The notes under the pieces: generated by a model
What the model was told of the DNA's origin: nothing
The model's database searches: none
What the model saw: only the letters and a program-made list of their open reading frames with translations
Source: Myxococcota bacterium
GTDB taxonomy: Bacteria > Myxococcota_A > UBA796 > JAFGLY01
DNA length: 64,000 nt
Direction: 5' to 3'
Assembly (NCBI GenBank): GCA_024276675.1
Contig: JAJRWT010000063.1
Location: 215,024-279,023 of the forward strand
In this document: piece by piece, positions 16,391 through 25,567 of the stretch
Layout of the letters: the number at the start of each line of letters is the position of its first letter
Position numbering within the stretch: position 1 is the stretch's first letter
Translations under genes and position numbers: made by a program

Positions 16391-17407
16391 ATGCTTGAAC
16401 CACCAGGAGGCCGCCCCTGGCTTCTCTACGCCCTTCTGAGCGCAAGTCTCACCCTCAACCTGGCTCTCGTCATCAAGTGGCCCGACTCTTCCAGCCCCAC
16501 CCGGCAACCGTGTTCACAGGTCGCTGATCCCAAGGCTTCTCCGGCCACGGAGCCACCCCGGGAGCCACAAGCCCAGGAGCAATGGGAGCAGGATGCCTCA
16601 TCTCCCTTGGCCGCCCCCCGCGACAGTTATGTCGTAAGCCACGTGATAGTAGAACACAGTCTGGCCAGAACCTTCCAGTCCATGATGGGCAGGAGCGGAG
16701 ATGTCCTGTCGGCGCATTACTCCCGTATCTTCTGTTGGGACCTGGACCTGCGGCGTGACGTGCAGAAGAACGACGAGATCACCCTGGCCTGGCGCGAGGA
16801 CGCCGGGGGCGACCTGGACATCCCCGTAGCATGGTACCGCTCGGGCAAGCTGGGCAAGACTCTGAAAGCATATCGCTTCCAGCCTCCGGGCGACCTCCAC
16901 CCCAGCTACTGGTTCCCCGATGGCCTGGAGGTCCCCTTCAGGCTGGTTGACGGCCCCATCGAGGATTACATCCAGATCACGGCACGACTGGAGGATCGCC
17001 TCGACCACAAGGGCTACGATTTCAAAGCACCAGTGGGAACCGACGTCAAAAGCCCCAGGGCCGGCAAGGTAAGCCGGGTCGACTGGAACGTCGCCGTGAA
17101 CGGTTCATGCGTCGAAATCAAGCAGAACGACGGTGTCACCACCAAGTACCTGCACCTCTCTGAAGCACTCGTCAGGCCAGGGCAGAACGTGCAGGCCGGT
17201 CAGTTGATCGCCAGGACCGGCAATACGGGTCGCTCAACCGCTCCCCACCTGCACTATCAACTGGAGCGCAATGGAAAAATCATCGACCCCTCCGACTACC
17301 ACGAAACTACGCGCAGGAGGCTTCCCACGCAGGCCATGCCAGGGTTTCGGGATGTCGTGGCCTTCCTTGATTCCTGGTTGAAAAGAGAAACCAGCACGAC
17401 TCCATAA
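16391..17407 (+). CDS. M23-family metallopeptidase (LytM-like) with N-terminal membrane anchor
   Basis: 338 residues. An N-terminal hydrophobic helix (about 9-27; WLLYALLSASLTLNLALVI) anchors or exports the protein. A Pro/Glu/Gln linker and a beta-rich middle domain of about 110 residues follow. The C-terminal M23 domain (about 205-300) keeps the zinc ligands HKGYD and HLHYQ and the TKYLHLS strand with GNTGRSTAPH. Such enzymes cleave peptidoglycan cross-links or act as division activators; both zinc motifs are intact, so activity is expected. ATG at 16391 has AGAGG five bases upstream. It follows the J-domain gene by 42 bases and precedes a potassium channel. Confidence 0.93.
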   Translation: MLEPPGGRPWLLYALLSASLTLNLALVIKWPDSSSPTRQPCSQVADPKASPATEPPREPQAQEQWEQDASSPLAAPRDSYVVSHVIVEHSLARTFQSMMGRSGDVLSAHYSRIFCWDLDLRRDVQKNDEITLAWREDAGGDLDIPVAWYRSGKLGKTLKAYRFQPPGDLHPSYWFPDGLEVPFRLVDGPIEDYIQITARLEDRLDHKGYDFKAPVGTDVKSPRAGKVSRVDWNVAVNGSCVEIKQNDGVTTKYLHLSEALVRPGQNVQAGQLIARTGNTGRSTAPHLHYQLERNGKIIDPSDYHETTRRRLPTQAMPGFRDVVAFLDSWLKRETSTTP

Positions 17408-17455
17408 ACAGTGGGGCACGCGATTCTACGCAACATACCACGGGTATCGGCCCAC

Positions 17456-18457
17456 ATGAAGTCCATCAGGTTTGCCCTGGCAATCCTGATCCTGCTCCTG
17501 GGCGTGGGCACTGCCGGTTATGTCTTGGTGGAAGGATGGTCCTTCCAGGACGCCCTGTGGATGGTCGCCATCACCATGGCCACCATAGGATACGGCGAAG
17601 TCCATCCTCTCTCCGAAGAAGGCAGGCTCTTTACACTCTTTCTCATCCTCTGCTGGTTCGGATTGGGGACATACGCGGTCTCGATGATCACCCAGGCAGT
17701 TGCCAACGGTGATTTCACACGCGCAATCAGGCGCCGATCCCAGGAACGTACAATGCGAAAGCTCAAGAAACACTACATAGTCGTTGGCTACGGCCGCCTG
17801 GGGCGTGCAGTGGCCGAAGAGCTGCTCTCGGCGGGCCAGCAGATCTGTGTCATCGAAAAAGATCCCAAAGTCGTGGAAGAGCTTCAAAATGATGGCAGAA
17901 TTCCGGTCATCCAGGGCATGGGCGACGAAGACCGTCACCTTCAACTGGCCAGAATCCATCGAGCCAAGGGTCTCGCCATCGCCGTCCCCTCCCCTGCCGA
18001 CGCCGTCTACGTGTCGCTGGCCGCCAGGCAACTCAACCCCGACCTGCTCATCGTCACGCGCATCGACGAGGTCGAGGCTTGCAACAAGGCCACCAGGGTC
18101 GGAGCGGACCAGGTGGTCAATCCCTATCGCATTGGGGGATGGAGGATGGCACACGGGCTACTTAGGCCCAAGGCATCCAGCTTCCTGGATCTGGCTACCC
18201 TCTCTTCCCACGCCGAGATCAGCATGGACGAGCTGGTCATCCCAGCCGGAAGCCATTTTTCCGGAAAATCCCTGAGCCAGCTCCGCATCGGCGCCGCCCA
18301 CGGCCTGCTGGTTGTGGCCATCCACAAATGGGATGGCAGCCTCACACCCACCCCCGGAGCATCCGAAGTGGTGGAACCTGGCGATGTACTGATAGTCATC
18401 GGCAAACCCGATCAGGTGGCCAGCTTCTCAGAGGCACTGAACGTCGATCAGACCTAG
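17456..18457 (+). CDS. potassium channel with RCK (TrkA-N/TrkA-C) domains
   Basis: 333 residues. Two membrane helices (about 5-24 and 60-80) flank a pore loop with the filter TIGYGE (43-48), close to the consensus TVGYGD. A cytoplasmic TrkA-N Rossmann domain starts near residue 107 (IVVGYGRLGRAVAEELL). A TrkA-C domain (about 240-328) includes ELVIPAGSHFSGKSLSQLR and PGDVLIVIG. This is the MthK/Kch plan: ligand or nucleotide binding to the RCK ring gates the pore. The Glu in place of the final filter Asp is a tolerated variant. The ATG has no strong Shine-Dalgarno. A GTG at 17411 would add 15 residues. Confidence 0.93.
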   Translation: MKSIRFALAILILLLGVGTAGYVLVEGWSFQDALWMVAITMATIGYGEVHPLSEEGRLFTLFLILCWFGLGTYAVSMITQAVANGDFTRAIRRRSQERTMRKLKKHYIVVGYGRLGRAVAEELLSAGQQICVIEKDPKVVEELQNDGRIPVIQGMGDEDRHLQLARIHRAKGLAIAVPSPADAVYVSLAARQLNPDLLIVTRIDEVEACNKATRVGADQVVNPYRIGGWRMAHGLLRPKASSFLDLATLSSHAEISMDELVIPAGSHFSGKSLSQLRIGAAHGLLVVAIHKWDGSLTPTPGASEVVEPGDVLIVIGKPDQVASFSEALNVDQT

Positions 18458-18483
18458 ATGTGGGCACCTACCAACGGCACTCT

Positions 18484-20280
18484 TCAACGGCTGCGCGGCA
18501 CTCCGGTGGCGGGCCGACTCCAGTGTCGACGCCTGGATGCACTTATGCCCAACACCAGTCCCAGAAGCGCGATCCTGTTCAACATCAGCAGCCCACGCCG
18601 GGGCTGGCCGACGACGCTGCACGTGGTGCCACTGTCGCAGCCCAGATCGGAGCAACTCGAGGAATCGTCGGTGCAACCGAGCACATCTTCGAAGCTGAAT
18701 CCAAGGCCCGTGTCGGTTTCGTCTCCGCAACCCAGGGCAGCCGCGTCACAGCCGGAAACGTCCAGAGGCTCGACGGCACTTGTGTCCAGCAACAGGTAGA
18801 GCCCCTGCCATTCATCGTCAGCGTCCGGCATCCAGAAGGTGGAGCCCACCTGTAGCCCATAGAGGTCGGGCAAGGTGTACGGATCCAGGACACCACCCGA
18901 CAGGTATGGTTCCAGGAAGGAATCCAGAAGGTCGCGCAGGCCGTCGCTGAAACCGTCGCTCATGAACTCGTTATGAGTTTCGGAGAAGAGCATATCGGAG
19001 GTATCCAGATCCAGCAGGATCTCCACCTGCTCCGCGCCCAGATCCAGATCTGCCCCAACTCTGGCATCGATATCCACCTGGAAAAGCCGCAGCCAACGCT
19101 CATCCAGTTGCACCTCCAGCGAGACCCCCAGGTCTTCCAGGGAGACTCCTATGGGCGGAAAATCGTGCTGGAAGATGGCCACGGGAGCGCCCGCGGGCTG
19201 GATCCACAGGTTGGCTGGGCTCTCTTGTGGAAAGAGCTGTTCCAGCTCTTCACCCAGGAACAGGGAGAGAAGGCTGGTATCAACAGATTCACCCAGCAGG
19301 TCAGTGGCGTCCAGGCAAAGCGCCCCCGAGGCCCACACCGACCATAGGAGAAAATCCACGAAGTCTCGGCCCAGCAGCAGGGCGGCATCGTACTCCAGGC
19401 TCGTGTCTGGAACCGTCTCACCCAGCAGGGGCCAATCCGCCCCCGAGACCAGCACTCCCGCCCCGGAGTCCACGCAATCCGCCGCGCTCCCGTCCAGGCC
19501 CGCTCCCAGGCCCAGCAGCAGTCCGTTGTCGCCCAGGGATATCTCGCCGGGGAAGATGGAGAGGCTCATCTCCGCCCCCAACAGGGACAGATCGGTCTGG
19601 AGATCCAGGCTGGACAGTGTGTCCTCGATGGATTGTTCCAGGGTTTCGCCAAGGCCGTCCAACTCAGGCTCTATGTAGGACAGCAGCAGATCGCTGATGG
19701 CACTTTCGTTCTGGCCCAGGAGCGTGCCCACGCCGCTGGCAAGGGTACAGTCGGAGACGGGATTGCCCATGGGCGAGATGTCTATGGATAGATCGTCAAC
19801 CACAGCCTGGAAACCGAGGGCGTTCTGCCCCAACACCAGGCCCAGGTGGGCCGAGAGGGCGGTGGTGGGCAGTTGGAGTGAGCACAGCTCGTCCAGCTCG
19901 GTCAGGATGGAGCAATCACCTTGAACCAGCAGAGTGCTGGCCGTGGAGGAGAGTGTACCGTAGAGTGTGAGATCCAGCCTGCCATCACTGGCCAGCACCT
20001 GGACATCGTCGGCAGAGATGAGAAGCTCCAGGTCGTTCAGCTCGAAGATCAAGGGATTGGCGTCGTCTTCGGAGCAGAGGGTCTCACCGGCGTAGCCGGA
20101 AACGGCCACGGAGCCGGGGACCATGGCTTCCACCAGGTCCCCCAGACGCGCAAGCCCCCCGTTTGTGATGTGCAAGGCCACGGCCCTGTCCACCGTGTCA
20201 CCGAAATGCAGGTTGGCGCTGGCCGCTGGAGACCACAACAACAGGAGGCCAACAACATGGAGTTTGATGTCTGTACTCAT
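18484..20280 (-). CDS. secreted BPI-like protein with C-terminal sorting-signal-like tail
   Basis: 598 residues. The signal peptide is HVVGLLLLWSPAASA. The long body is rich in Leu, Ser and Asp. It has amphipathic start motifs (VDRAVALHITNGGLARLGDL) and a second-half segment (DFPPIGVSLEDLGVSLEVQL) reminiscent of bactericidal/permeability-increasing (BPI/LBP) lipid-binding folds. The resemblance is by pattern only. A Cys-rich acidic stretch near 525-560 precedes a short hydrophobic helix (LLMLNRIALLGLVLGIS) and an Arg cluster (ASRRRHWSR), the layout of MYXO-CTERM-like surface sorting tails. It converges on the potassium channel gene with only 26 bases between. A promoter with TATACT seven bases before the ATG suggests a leaderless mRNA. 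Confidence 0.7.
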   Translation of the reverse strand: MSTDIKLHVVGLLLLWSPAASANLHFGDTVDRAVALHITNGGLARLGDLVEAMVPGSVAVSGYAGETLCSEDDANPLIFELNDLELLISADDVQVLASDGRLDLTLYGTLSSTASTLLVQGDCSILTELDELCSLQLPTTALSAHLGLVLGQNALGFQAVVDDLSIDISPMGNPVSDCTLASGVGTLLGQNESAISDLLLSYIEPELDGLGETLEQSIEDTLSSLDLQTDLSLLGAEMSLSIFPGEISLGDNGLLLGLGAGLDGSAADCVDSGAGVLVSGADWPLLGETVPDTSLEYDAALLLGRDFVDFLLWSVWASGALCLDATDLLGESVDTSLLSLFLGEELEQLFPQESPANLWIQPAGAPVAIFQHDFPPIGVSLEDLGVSLEVQLDERWLRLFQVDIDARVGADLDLGAEQVEILLDLDTSDMLFSETHNEFMSDGFSDGLRDLLDSFLEPYLSGGVLDPYTLPDLYGLQVGSTFWMPDADDEWQGLYLLLDTSAVEPLDVSGCDAAALGCGDETDTGLGFSFEDVLGCTDDSSSCSDLGCDSGTTCSVVGQPRRGLLMLNRIALLGLVLGISASRRRHWSRPATGVPRSR

Positions 20281-20287
20281 GATTCAC

Positions 20288-20317
20288 AGTATAGTACCGT
20301 TGCCACGTGGAAACCAA
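20288..20317 (-). promoter_or_regulatory. sigma-70-like promoter, possibly leaderless
   Basis: On the minus strand TTGGTT (20317-20312), an 18-base spacer and TATACT (20293-20288) precede the ATG at 20280 by only seven bases. Initiation would fall at or next to the start codon. No Shine-Dalgarno is visible. Confidence 0.35.
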
Positions 20318-20338
20318 GCCCCACGAGATCAAGGTGGA

Positions 20339-22123
20339 TCACTGGGAACGGTTGCCGTCCGCTCCCACCTCCAGCAACCGGGCCCAGGTTCCCCGTTCGT
20401 CCTGGAGCCTGGCCACTTCCCGCACCTGCATTCCAATGTCAGCCGCCAGGGAAACCACCCGCGAGGTGGATGGGTGCAGATTGTAGATCATGGGCGCCGT
20501 AGGCCTGACGATGAGCCAATGCCCCCCCCGGGCGGCCCGCAGGATCCCCAGCGTCAGGTCGTCCCGGCGCCGCCCCGTGCTGACTGCACCCCAGGCGTGT
20601 CGCACCTTCAAGCGGGGCATCAGTACTTCAAACACTCCGTAGAGGTCGTAGTCGCTGGTCCATAGTTCCCGAACTCCCTGCTCACGGAGCATTTGCACCA
20701 GGCTGGCCTGCCCCTGCCTGGAGAAGGTGGGAGCGGTAATTCCCTGCAATACCCCGTCGGTTCTGACCAGGCTCGAGACCCCGGCCAGAACCAGGGGCAA
20801 CGCCAGCACCACGCCCAACGAGCAGCGGCGCACCGACGAAGCAGCCTGGACGCTGGAACACCGCTCCAGAGCCAGGCCGCCCAGTAGCGCCAGCACGGGG
20901 CTCACCTGGCCAAGGTGATGGATGTCGCGGTTGCAAGCAAAAAGAAAGAGCAACTGCAAGGGAAGAGCCACGGAAAGAAAACGAAGAAGCGCATCCCGGC
21001 CATCAGCCCCTTCCGAGCGTGGACGCCAGGCAACGGCCAGGCCCAGCAACACGAAACTCCAGCCCAGGAGCCGCAGGGCCAGACCCCAACGTGGCACGAC
21101 CTCGGCCCCCAGGGCGGGCACAAACCAGTCCAGGGGTTCCCCAAGGAAATAGAGCAGGTTGAATATATCCTCCCGTGCAGGGGCCTTTCCCCCCACCATG
21201 CTGCCCAGGCCATCCAGGACACGGCTCCACTGGAGAGAGAGGTTGTCGTGGCTTCGGACCTCCAAATCACCGGCCAGGAAGAGCTGGTGGTGTAGAAGCG
21301 AAACCAGGAGAGGCAACAAGAGGAGTCCGACGCCCAGGACCAGGCGTTTCATCCCGGCTCTTGGATGGCGACTCCTTCGCCCGCCCTTCCCAGGCCGAAC
21401 CAGCACCAGGGCCAGGAGCGAGGCCAGCAACACGGGCAGAAAGGTGATCTTGGCCATGAGACCGATGCCCAGGCCGGCGGCCACCAGCGACCTGGACCTG
21501 CCCCCCTGACGATGCTTCCACAAACCCCACAAAAAGAGGATGAGACCGAGCTGCAGGGCCAACTCGATGCCCGAGAGTACCTTGCGGTAGTACACGAAGC
21601 TCCAGTCGCTGGCCAGCAGCATGGAGGCTAGACCCGCAGCCCGCGGCCCGGCCCAGGTGAGGGCAAAGCGGTGGACCAGCCCGATGAGACCAGCTCCCAG
21701 GAGTAGGTGCAACGCCATCACCAGGCGCCAGGAGCCCGTCGCCGCGTGCAAGAGTCGTGCGGGCCAGTCCGCAATGGCGCCTGTGTAGCTGTTGAGAGCC
21801 AGGGGAACGTGGAAAGGGCCCAGGCGCAGGTATTCCATGGGCCTGGTCTGACTGGCCTTCAAGAAACCCAGGGAAGACCCAGCATTGGGCTGGGCATACG
21901 GGCCGCTCCATGTAGGTTCTGACGAAAGAGAGACCGCCACCATGGGTGGTGGACCAGCCTTCCAGCCGGCCGCCACCTCACCCACCACGCCCACGTTGCC
22001 CACGGTGAAGCACGCCAACGCAAAATAGAGCGACAGCGCCAGTGCCAGCGGAAGCTGGTGCATCAGGTTCCAGCGGGGGGAATCGTTGCCAGCATCCTGG
22101 GGACCGGAACGGTCCCTATACAT
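20339..22123 (-). CDS. polytopic membrane protein, GT39-like glycosyltransferase
   Basis: About 594 residues with many hydrophobic helices (for example [56 protein letters not shown]). A soluble C-terminal part of about 200 residues follows. The first large loop contains [19 protein letters not shown] with acidic residues, as in GT-C enzymes that use lipid-linked sugars, but the canonical paired Asp of GT39 is not obvious. Function is inferred from topology. ATG at 22123 overlaps the stop of the B12-binding gene, consistent with coupling. ATG at 22063 is a second possibility. It is the last gene of the beta-oxidation operon, where it has no obvious metabolic role. Confidence 0.62.
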   Translation of the reverse strand: MYRDRSGPQDAGNDSPRWNLMHQLPLALALSLYFALACFTVGNVGVVGEVAAGWKAGPPPMVAVSLSSEPTWSGPYAQPNAGSSLGFLKASQTRPMEYLRLGPFHVPLALNSYTGAIADWPARLLHAATGSWRLVMALHLLLGAGLIGLVHRFALTWAGPRAAGLASMLLASDWSFVYYRKVLSGIELALQLGLILFLWGLWKHRQGGRSRSLVAAGLGIGLMAKITFLPVLLASLLALVLVRPGKGGRRSRHPRAGMKRLVLGVGLLLLPLLVSLLHHQLFLAGDLEVRSHDNLSLQWSRVLDGLGSMVGGKAPAREDIFNLLYFLGEPLDWFVPALGAEVVPRWGLALRLLGWSFVLLGLAVAWRPRSEGADGRDALLRFLSVALPLQLLFLFACNRDIHHLGQVSPVLALLGGLALERCSSVQAASSVRRCSLGVVLALPLVLAGVSSLVRTDGVLQGITAPTFSRQGQASLVQMLREQGVRELWTSDYDLYGVFEVLMPRLKVRHAWGAVSTGRRRDDLTLGILRAARGGHWLIVRPTAPMIYNLHPSTSRVVSLAADIGMQVREVARLQDERGTWARLLEVGADGNRSQ

Positions 22124-22508
22124 GCTCCCGAATGTAGGCGACGATGTCATGGATGGATGTGCCGGGCTGAAAGACCTGGGCGACGCCCAGCTCCTGCAGG
22201 GCTCGGCAGTCGTCATCGGGGATGATACCACCACCCAACAGGAGAATGTCGTCCATGCCTGCCGCCTTCAGGCCGTTGAGCACTTCCTGGAAGAGCCGCA
22301 TGTGGGCCCCTGACAACAACGAGATGCCGATGACCTGGACGTCTTCCTGCAGGGCGGACTCGACGATCTGCCGGGGCGTGCGATGCAGCCCGGTGTAGAT
22401 GACTTCCATTCCGGCATCGCGGAGTCCCCGCGCCACCACCTTGGCCCCCCGGTCATGGCCATCGAGCCCGACCTTGGCCAGGAGAACGCGAATACGCCGT
22501 TGACTCAT
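22116..22508 (-). CDS. stand-alone cobalamin (B12)-binding domain, methylmalonyl-CoA mutase small-subunit type
   Basis: 130-residue single-domain protein with the base-off B12 signature: DGHDRG (Asp16, His18, Gly21), GISLLSGAH and [10 protein letters not shown]. It matches the C-terminal domain of methylmalonyl-CoA or isobutyryl-CoA mutases. The catalytic large subunit is not in this window. It overlaps the bcd stop by four bases (ATGA) and the next gene's start by eight, so it is embedded in the operon. It presumably serves a mutase encoded elsewhere, linking branched or odd-chain acyl-CoA products to the succinyl-CoA route. Confidence 0.93.
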   Translation of the reverse strand: MSQRRIRVLLAKVGLDGHDRGAKVVARGLRDAGMEVIYTGLHRTPRQIVESALQEDVQVIGISLLSGAHMRLFQEVLNGLKAAGMDDILLLGGGIIPDDDCRALQELGVAQVFQPGTSIHDIVAYIREHV

Positions 22509-23644
22509 GACAGGAAGCTCCTTGCGATTACCAGGCGCTGGATCTCGCTCGTACCTTCGTAGATGGTAGTGATGCGAGCATCGCGGAAGAGGCGCTCCAC
22601 CTCGTATTCCTTGCTGTAGCCGTAGCCACCGTGGATCTGGAGAGCCTTGTCGGCGCAGAAGTTGGCCGCTTCACTGGCGGCCAACTTGGCCATGGAGCAG
22701 GCGCGGGAGTCATTCTTTCCTGCATCACGCAAGGCTGCGGCGTTGTAGATGAGCAAACGCGCAGATTCGATCCGCACCGCCATGTCGGCGATCATCCATT
22801 GCAGCCCCTGTTGGGCGCCTATGGGCTTGCCGAAGGCCGTACGTTCCCCGGCGTAGGATACGGCCAGGTCGAAGGCTCGTTGCGCGATGCCCAGTGCCTG
22901 GGAGGCTATACCGATGCGTCCGCCGTCCAGTGTGGCCATGGCGATGTTGAAGCCCTTGCCTTCTTCGCCCAGGAGATTGGCGGCGGGGACGTCCAGGTCC
23001 TCGAAAATGAGTTCGGCCGTTCCGCTGCCGTTGATACCCAGCTTGTCTTCCACCTTGCCCACCCTGAAGCCAGGCATCCCCGATTCGAGCACGAACGCGC
23101 ATATGCCCTTGTAACGAAGGGCTGGATCCCTGGTGGTATAGGCGATGGCCACATCGGCCTGGGGGGCGTTGGTGATCCAGACCTTGCTACCGTTGAGCCT
23201 CCAGGAGCCGTCGGCGTTCCTGGTGGCCCTGGTGCGCAACGCGGCAGCATCACTACCACAATGGGGTTCGGTCAGGGCGTAGCAGCCAAGCTTTCTGCCG
23301 GAAGCCAGGTCCGGCAGGTAGCGGTCTTTCTGGTCCGGGTTGCCAAAAGCCACCAGGGGGTAGCAGCAGAGGGAGTTGTTCACGGAGAGGATCACCCCAA
23401 CAGAGGCATCGGCGTAGCTGATCTCGGCCAGGGAAAATGCATATGTCACGGTGTCCAGCCCGGTGCCCCCCCATTTTTCGGGGACCAGCATGCCCATGAA
23501 GCCCATGTCACCGAGTTGCGCAATGATCTCGGCAGGGTAGGAATGGGTCTTGTCGCGTTCCTGGGCTCCGGGGAGGATCTCTTCTCGAGCAAAGTCACGA
23601 GCCAGGGAGACTATCTGATCCTGTTCCTCGGTGAGTTGAAACAT
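22505..23644 (-). CDS. bcd: short-chain acyl-CoA dehydrogenase (butyryl-CoA dehydrogenase type)
   Basis: 379-residue FAD enzyme oxidising butyryl- or similar short acyl-CoA to the 2-enoyl form. Visible are the FAD segment [15 protein letters not shown], the helical [22 protein letters not shown], and the C-terminal [10 protein letters not shown] with the catalytic Glu of SCAD/MCAD enzymes. GGAGG seven bases before the ATG supports the start. It follows crt by 57 bases and overlaps the B12-binding gene downstream. No etfAB genes are adjacent, so the electron acceptor must be encoded elsewhere. Confidence 0.95.
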   Translation of the reverse strand: MFQLTEEQDQIVSLARDFAREEILPGAQERDKTHSYPAEIIAQLGDMGFMGMLVPEKWGGTGLDTVTYAFSLAEISYADASVGVILSVNNSLCCYPLVAFGNPDQKDRYLPDLASGRKLGCYALTEPHCGSDAAALRTRATRNADGSWRLNGSKVWITNAPQADVAIAYTTRDPALRYKGICAFVLESGMPGFRVGKVEDKLGINGSGTAELIFEDLDVPAANLLGEEGKGFNIAMATLDGGRIGIASQALGIAQRAFDLAVSYAGERTAFGKPIGAQQGLQWMIADMAVRIESARLLIYNAAALRDAGKNDSRACSMAKLAASEAANFCADKALQIHGGYGYSKEYEVERLFRDARITTIYEGTSEIQRLVIARSFLS

Positions 23645-23701
23645 GGGGGTACCTCCGTTCTAATATCGGGACGGCCCCTGCCAGGCAGGGTGAGCACATA
23701 C

Positions 23702-24490
23702 TTATTCACCTTTGAAAACTGGTTTTTGCTTGCCCAGGAATGCTCTCATCCCTTCTTGTTGATCACGGGTATTGAAACAAAGAGCAAAGAGAGTACGCTC
23801 CGATGCCAGTCCCACCGAGAGCTGGGCGTCTTTGTTTTCGTTGATGGCACGCTTGGCCAGCCGAACTGCCACCGGCCCCTGTCTGGCGATGATCGTGGCC
23901 AGCTTCATGGCGGCGGTAACGATGTCGTCGTCGGCAACGACTCGCAAAGCCAGCCCTATGCGAACGGCCTCGTGGGCGTTGACGTTCCTGCCGGTGAAGA
24001 TGATCTCTCGGGCCACCATTGCGCCCACCAGGCGTGAAAGCCGCTGGGTTCCCCCGAACCCGGGGATCACGCCCAGCTTGACTTCGGGCTGACCGAAAAC
24101 AGCGCTTGGTGAACAGAGAATCAAGTCGCAGGCCAGGGCAAGTTCGGTACCGCCGCCCAGGGCAAAACCATTAACCGCCGCGATGACGGGCGTGGGGAAG
24201 GCTTCGATGGCATTGGCGACCGCCTGCCCCTGTGCCGCGAACTCTTCGGCTTCGAGGACGCTCATGTCCTTCATTTCGGAGATGTCGGCACCAGCGATGA
24301 AGGCCCGATCACCGGCACCGGTGATGATGAGAGCGCGAAGGTGTTCGTGGGTAGCGGCTTCGGCGAGGGCTTCGAGGAGTTCGTCCAGAGTGGCGTTGTT
24401 GAGCGCGTTCAGCACCTTGGGGCGATCAATGGTGAGAAGCGCCACATGGCCCCGGTATTCCAGTCGGATGTTCTCGTGGGCTCTGATCAT
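23702..24490 (-). CDS. enoyl-CoA hydratase (crotonase family)
   Basis: 262-residue hydratase adding water across 2-enoyl-CoA. The oxyanion-hole segments AFIAGADISEM and NGFALGGGTELALACDL are intact. The catalytic pair of glutamates expected for true hydratases is present in LGGGTELALA and in FGQPEVKLGVIPG. The gene starts inside the end of hbd (ATGA at 24490-24487), so the two are coupled. It is probably the crt step of the same short-chain pathway. Confidence 0.95.
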   Translation of the reverse strand: MIRAHENIRLEYRGHVALLTIDRPKVLNALNNATLDELLEALAEAATHEHLRALIITGAGDRAFIAGADISEMKDMSVLEAEEFAAQGQAVANAIEAFPTPVIAAVNGFALGGGTELALACDLILCSPSAVFGQPEVKLGVIPGFGGTQRLSRLVGAMVAREIIFTGRNVNAHEAVRIGLALRVVADDDIVTAAMKLATIIARQGPVAVRLAKRAINENKDAQLSVGLASERTLFALCFNTRDQQEGMRAFLGKQKPVFKGE

Positions 24491-25353
24491 CGGCCACTCC
24501 CGTACTCGTAGAAGCCACGGCCTGTCTTGCGGCCCAGCCAGCCAGCTTCGACATACTTGCGCAGCAAAGGGCAGATTCGGTATTTGCTGTCGCCGCCCAG
24601 GCCGTCGTGGAGAACTTCCATGATTGCAACACAGGTATCCAGGCCGATGAGATCGGCAAGGTACAGGGGACCCATTGGCACGTTGGTTCCCAGCTTCATG
24701 GCGGTGTCGATGTCTTCGGCGCTGGCAATGCCCTCGTAGAGGGCATAGGCAGCTTCGTTGATGTAGGGCATGAGCACCCTGTTTACTATGAAACCCGGCA
24801 TATCGCGGGCTTCAACGGTTGTCTTCCCCATTTTGACGGCCACATCCACCACGGCCTGGTGGGTCTGATCCGAAGTGGCAAGTCCACGGATGATCTCCAC
24901 AAGTTTCATGACAGGGACCGGGTTCATGAAATGCATGCCCACCACGTTTTGGGGCCGATCCGTGAATGAGGAGATGGCGGTGATGCTCAAAGAAGAAGTA
25001 TTGGTGGCCAGGATGCAATCCGAGGGCGTGGCCTCGCAAAGATCCTGGAAGATCTTCTTCTTGAGTTCCATGTTTTCGGTGGCGGCTTCAACAACGAGCT
25101 GGGCCTCGCCAAGGGGGTTCGCCGAAGTGCCAATGGAAATGCGGGCCATTGTGGCATCGGCCTGCTCCTGGGAGAGCCTGCCTTTCTTGACCTGTCTTCC
25201 CAGGTTGCGACGGATGGTCTGTACCGCTCCATCCAGAATGCCCTGGTCTATGTCGGTGAGATAGACTTTGTAGCCGGCAAGGGCCGCAACGTGTGCGATA
25301 CCGTTGCCCATTTGCCCAGCGCCGACTACACCAACAGTCCGGATCTCGTTCAT
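24487..25353 (-). CDS. hbd: 3-hydroxybutyryl-CoA dehydrogenase
   Basis: 288-residue NAD-dependent 3-hydroxyacyl-CoA dehydrogenase. The dinucleotide motif GVVGAGQMGNGIA is at about 8-20. Catalytic His and partners lie in VVGMHFMNPVPVMKLVEII, with the ASNTSS-type loop present as ATNTSSLSI. The C-terminal domain with MPGFIVNRVLMPYINEA is complete. Length matches the single-function Hbd. ATG at 25353 has GGAG five bases upstream. It is the first gene of the hbd-crt-bcd-B12 operon. The region to 25567 between it and the divergent TPR gene should carry both promoters. Confidence 0.95.
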   Translation of the reverse strand: MNEIRTVGVVGAGQMGNGIAHVAALAGYKVYLTDIDQGILDGAVQTIRRNLGRQVKKGRLSQEQADATMARISIGTSANPLGEAQLVVEAATENMELKKKIFQDLCEATPSDCILATNTSSLSITAISSFTDRPQNVVGMHFMNPVPVMKLVEIIRGLATSDQTHQAVVDVAVKMGKTTVEARDMPGFIVNRVLMPYINEAAYALYEGIASAEDIDTAMKLGTNVPMGPLYLADLIGLDTCVAIMEVLHDGLGGDSKYRICPLLRKYVEAGWLGRKTGRGFYEYGSGR

Positions 25354-25567
25354 CTGTGCTCCAGGTGTTTGTGAAGGGGGGGGTTCATGGTCACCCACCC
25401 ATTACGTGGTTCAGGAGGCAATCGACCAGCAAAACGGGACACGAAGCCTAACCGGCGTACAGGTTATTCACAAGCGTTGCTGAAGGCTCCCGCGAGGCGC
25501 TGGCAGCGCCCTGTCCACAAGGCAGGACTTGCCCCCCCCTCACCCCACGATGCTACATTCCTGCACC

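Noticed and set aside
22631..24037. 468-codon plus-strand open frame opposite bcd and crt
   Set aside because: Antisense to two well-supported enzymes. It has no ribosome-binding site and a low-complexity His/Gly/Val-rich composition.
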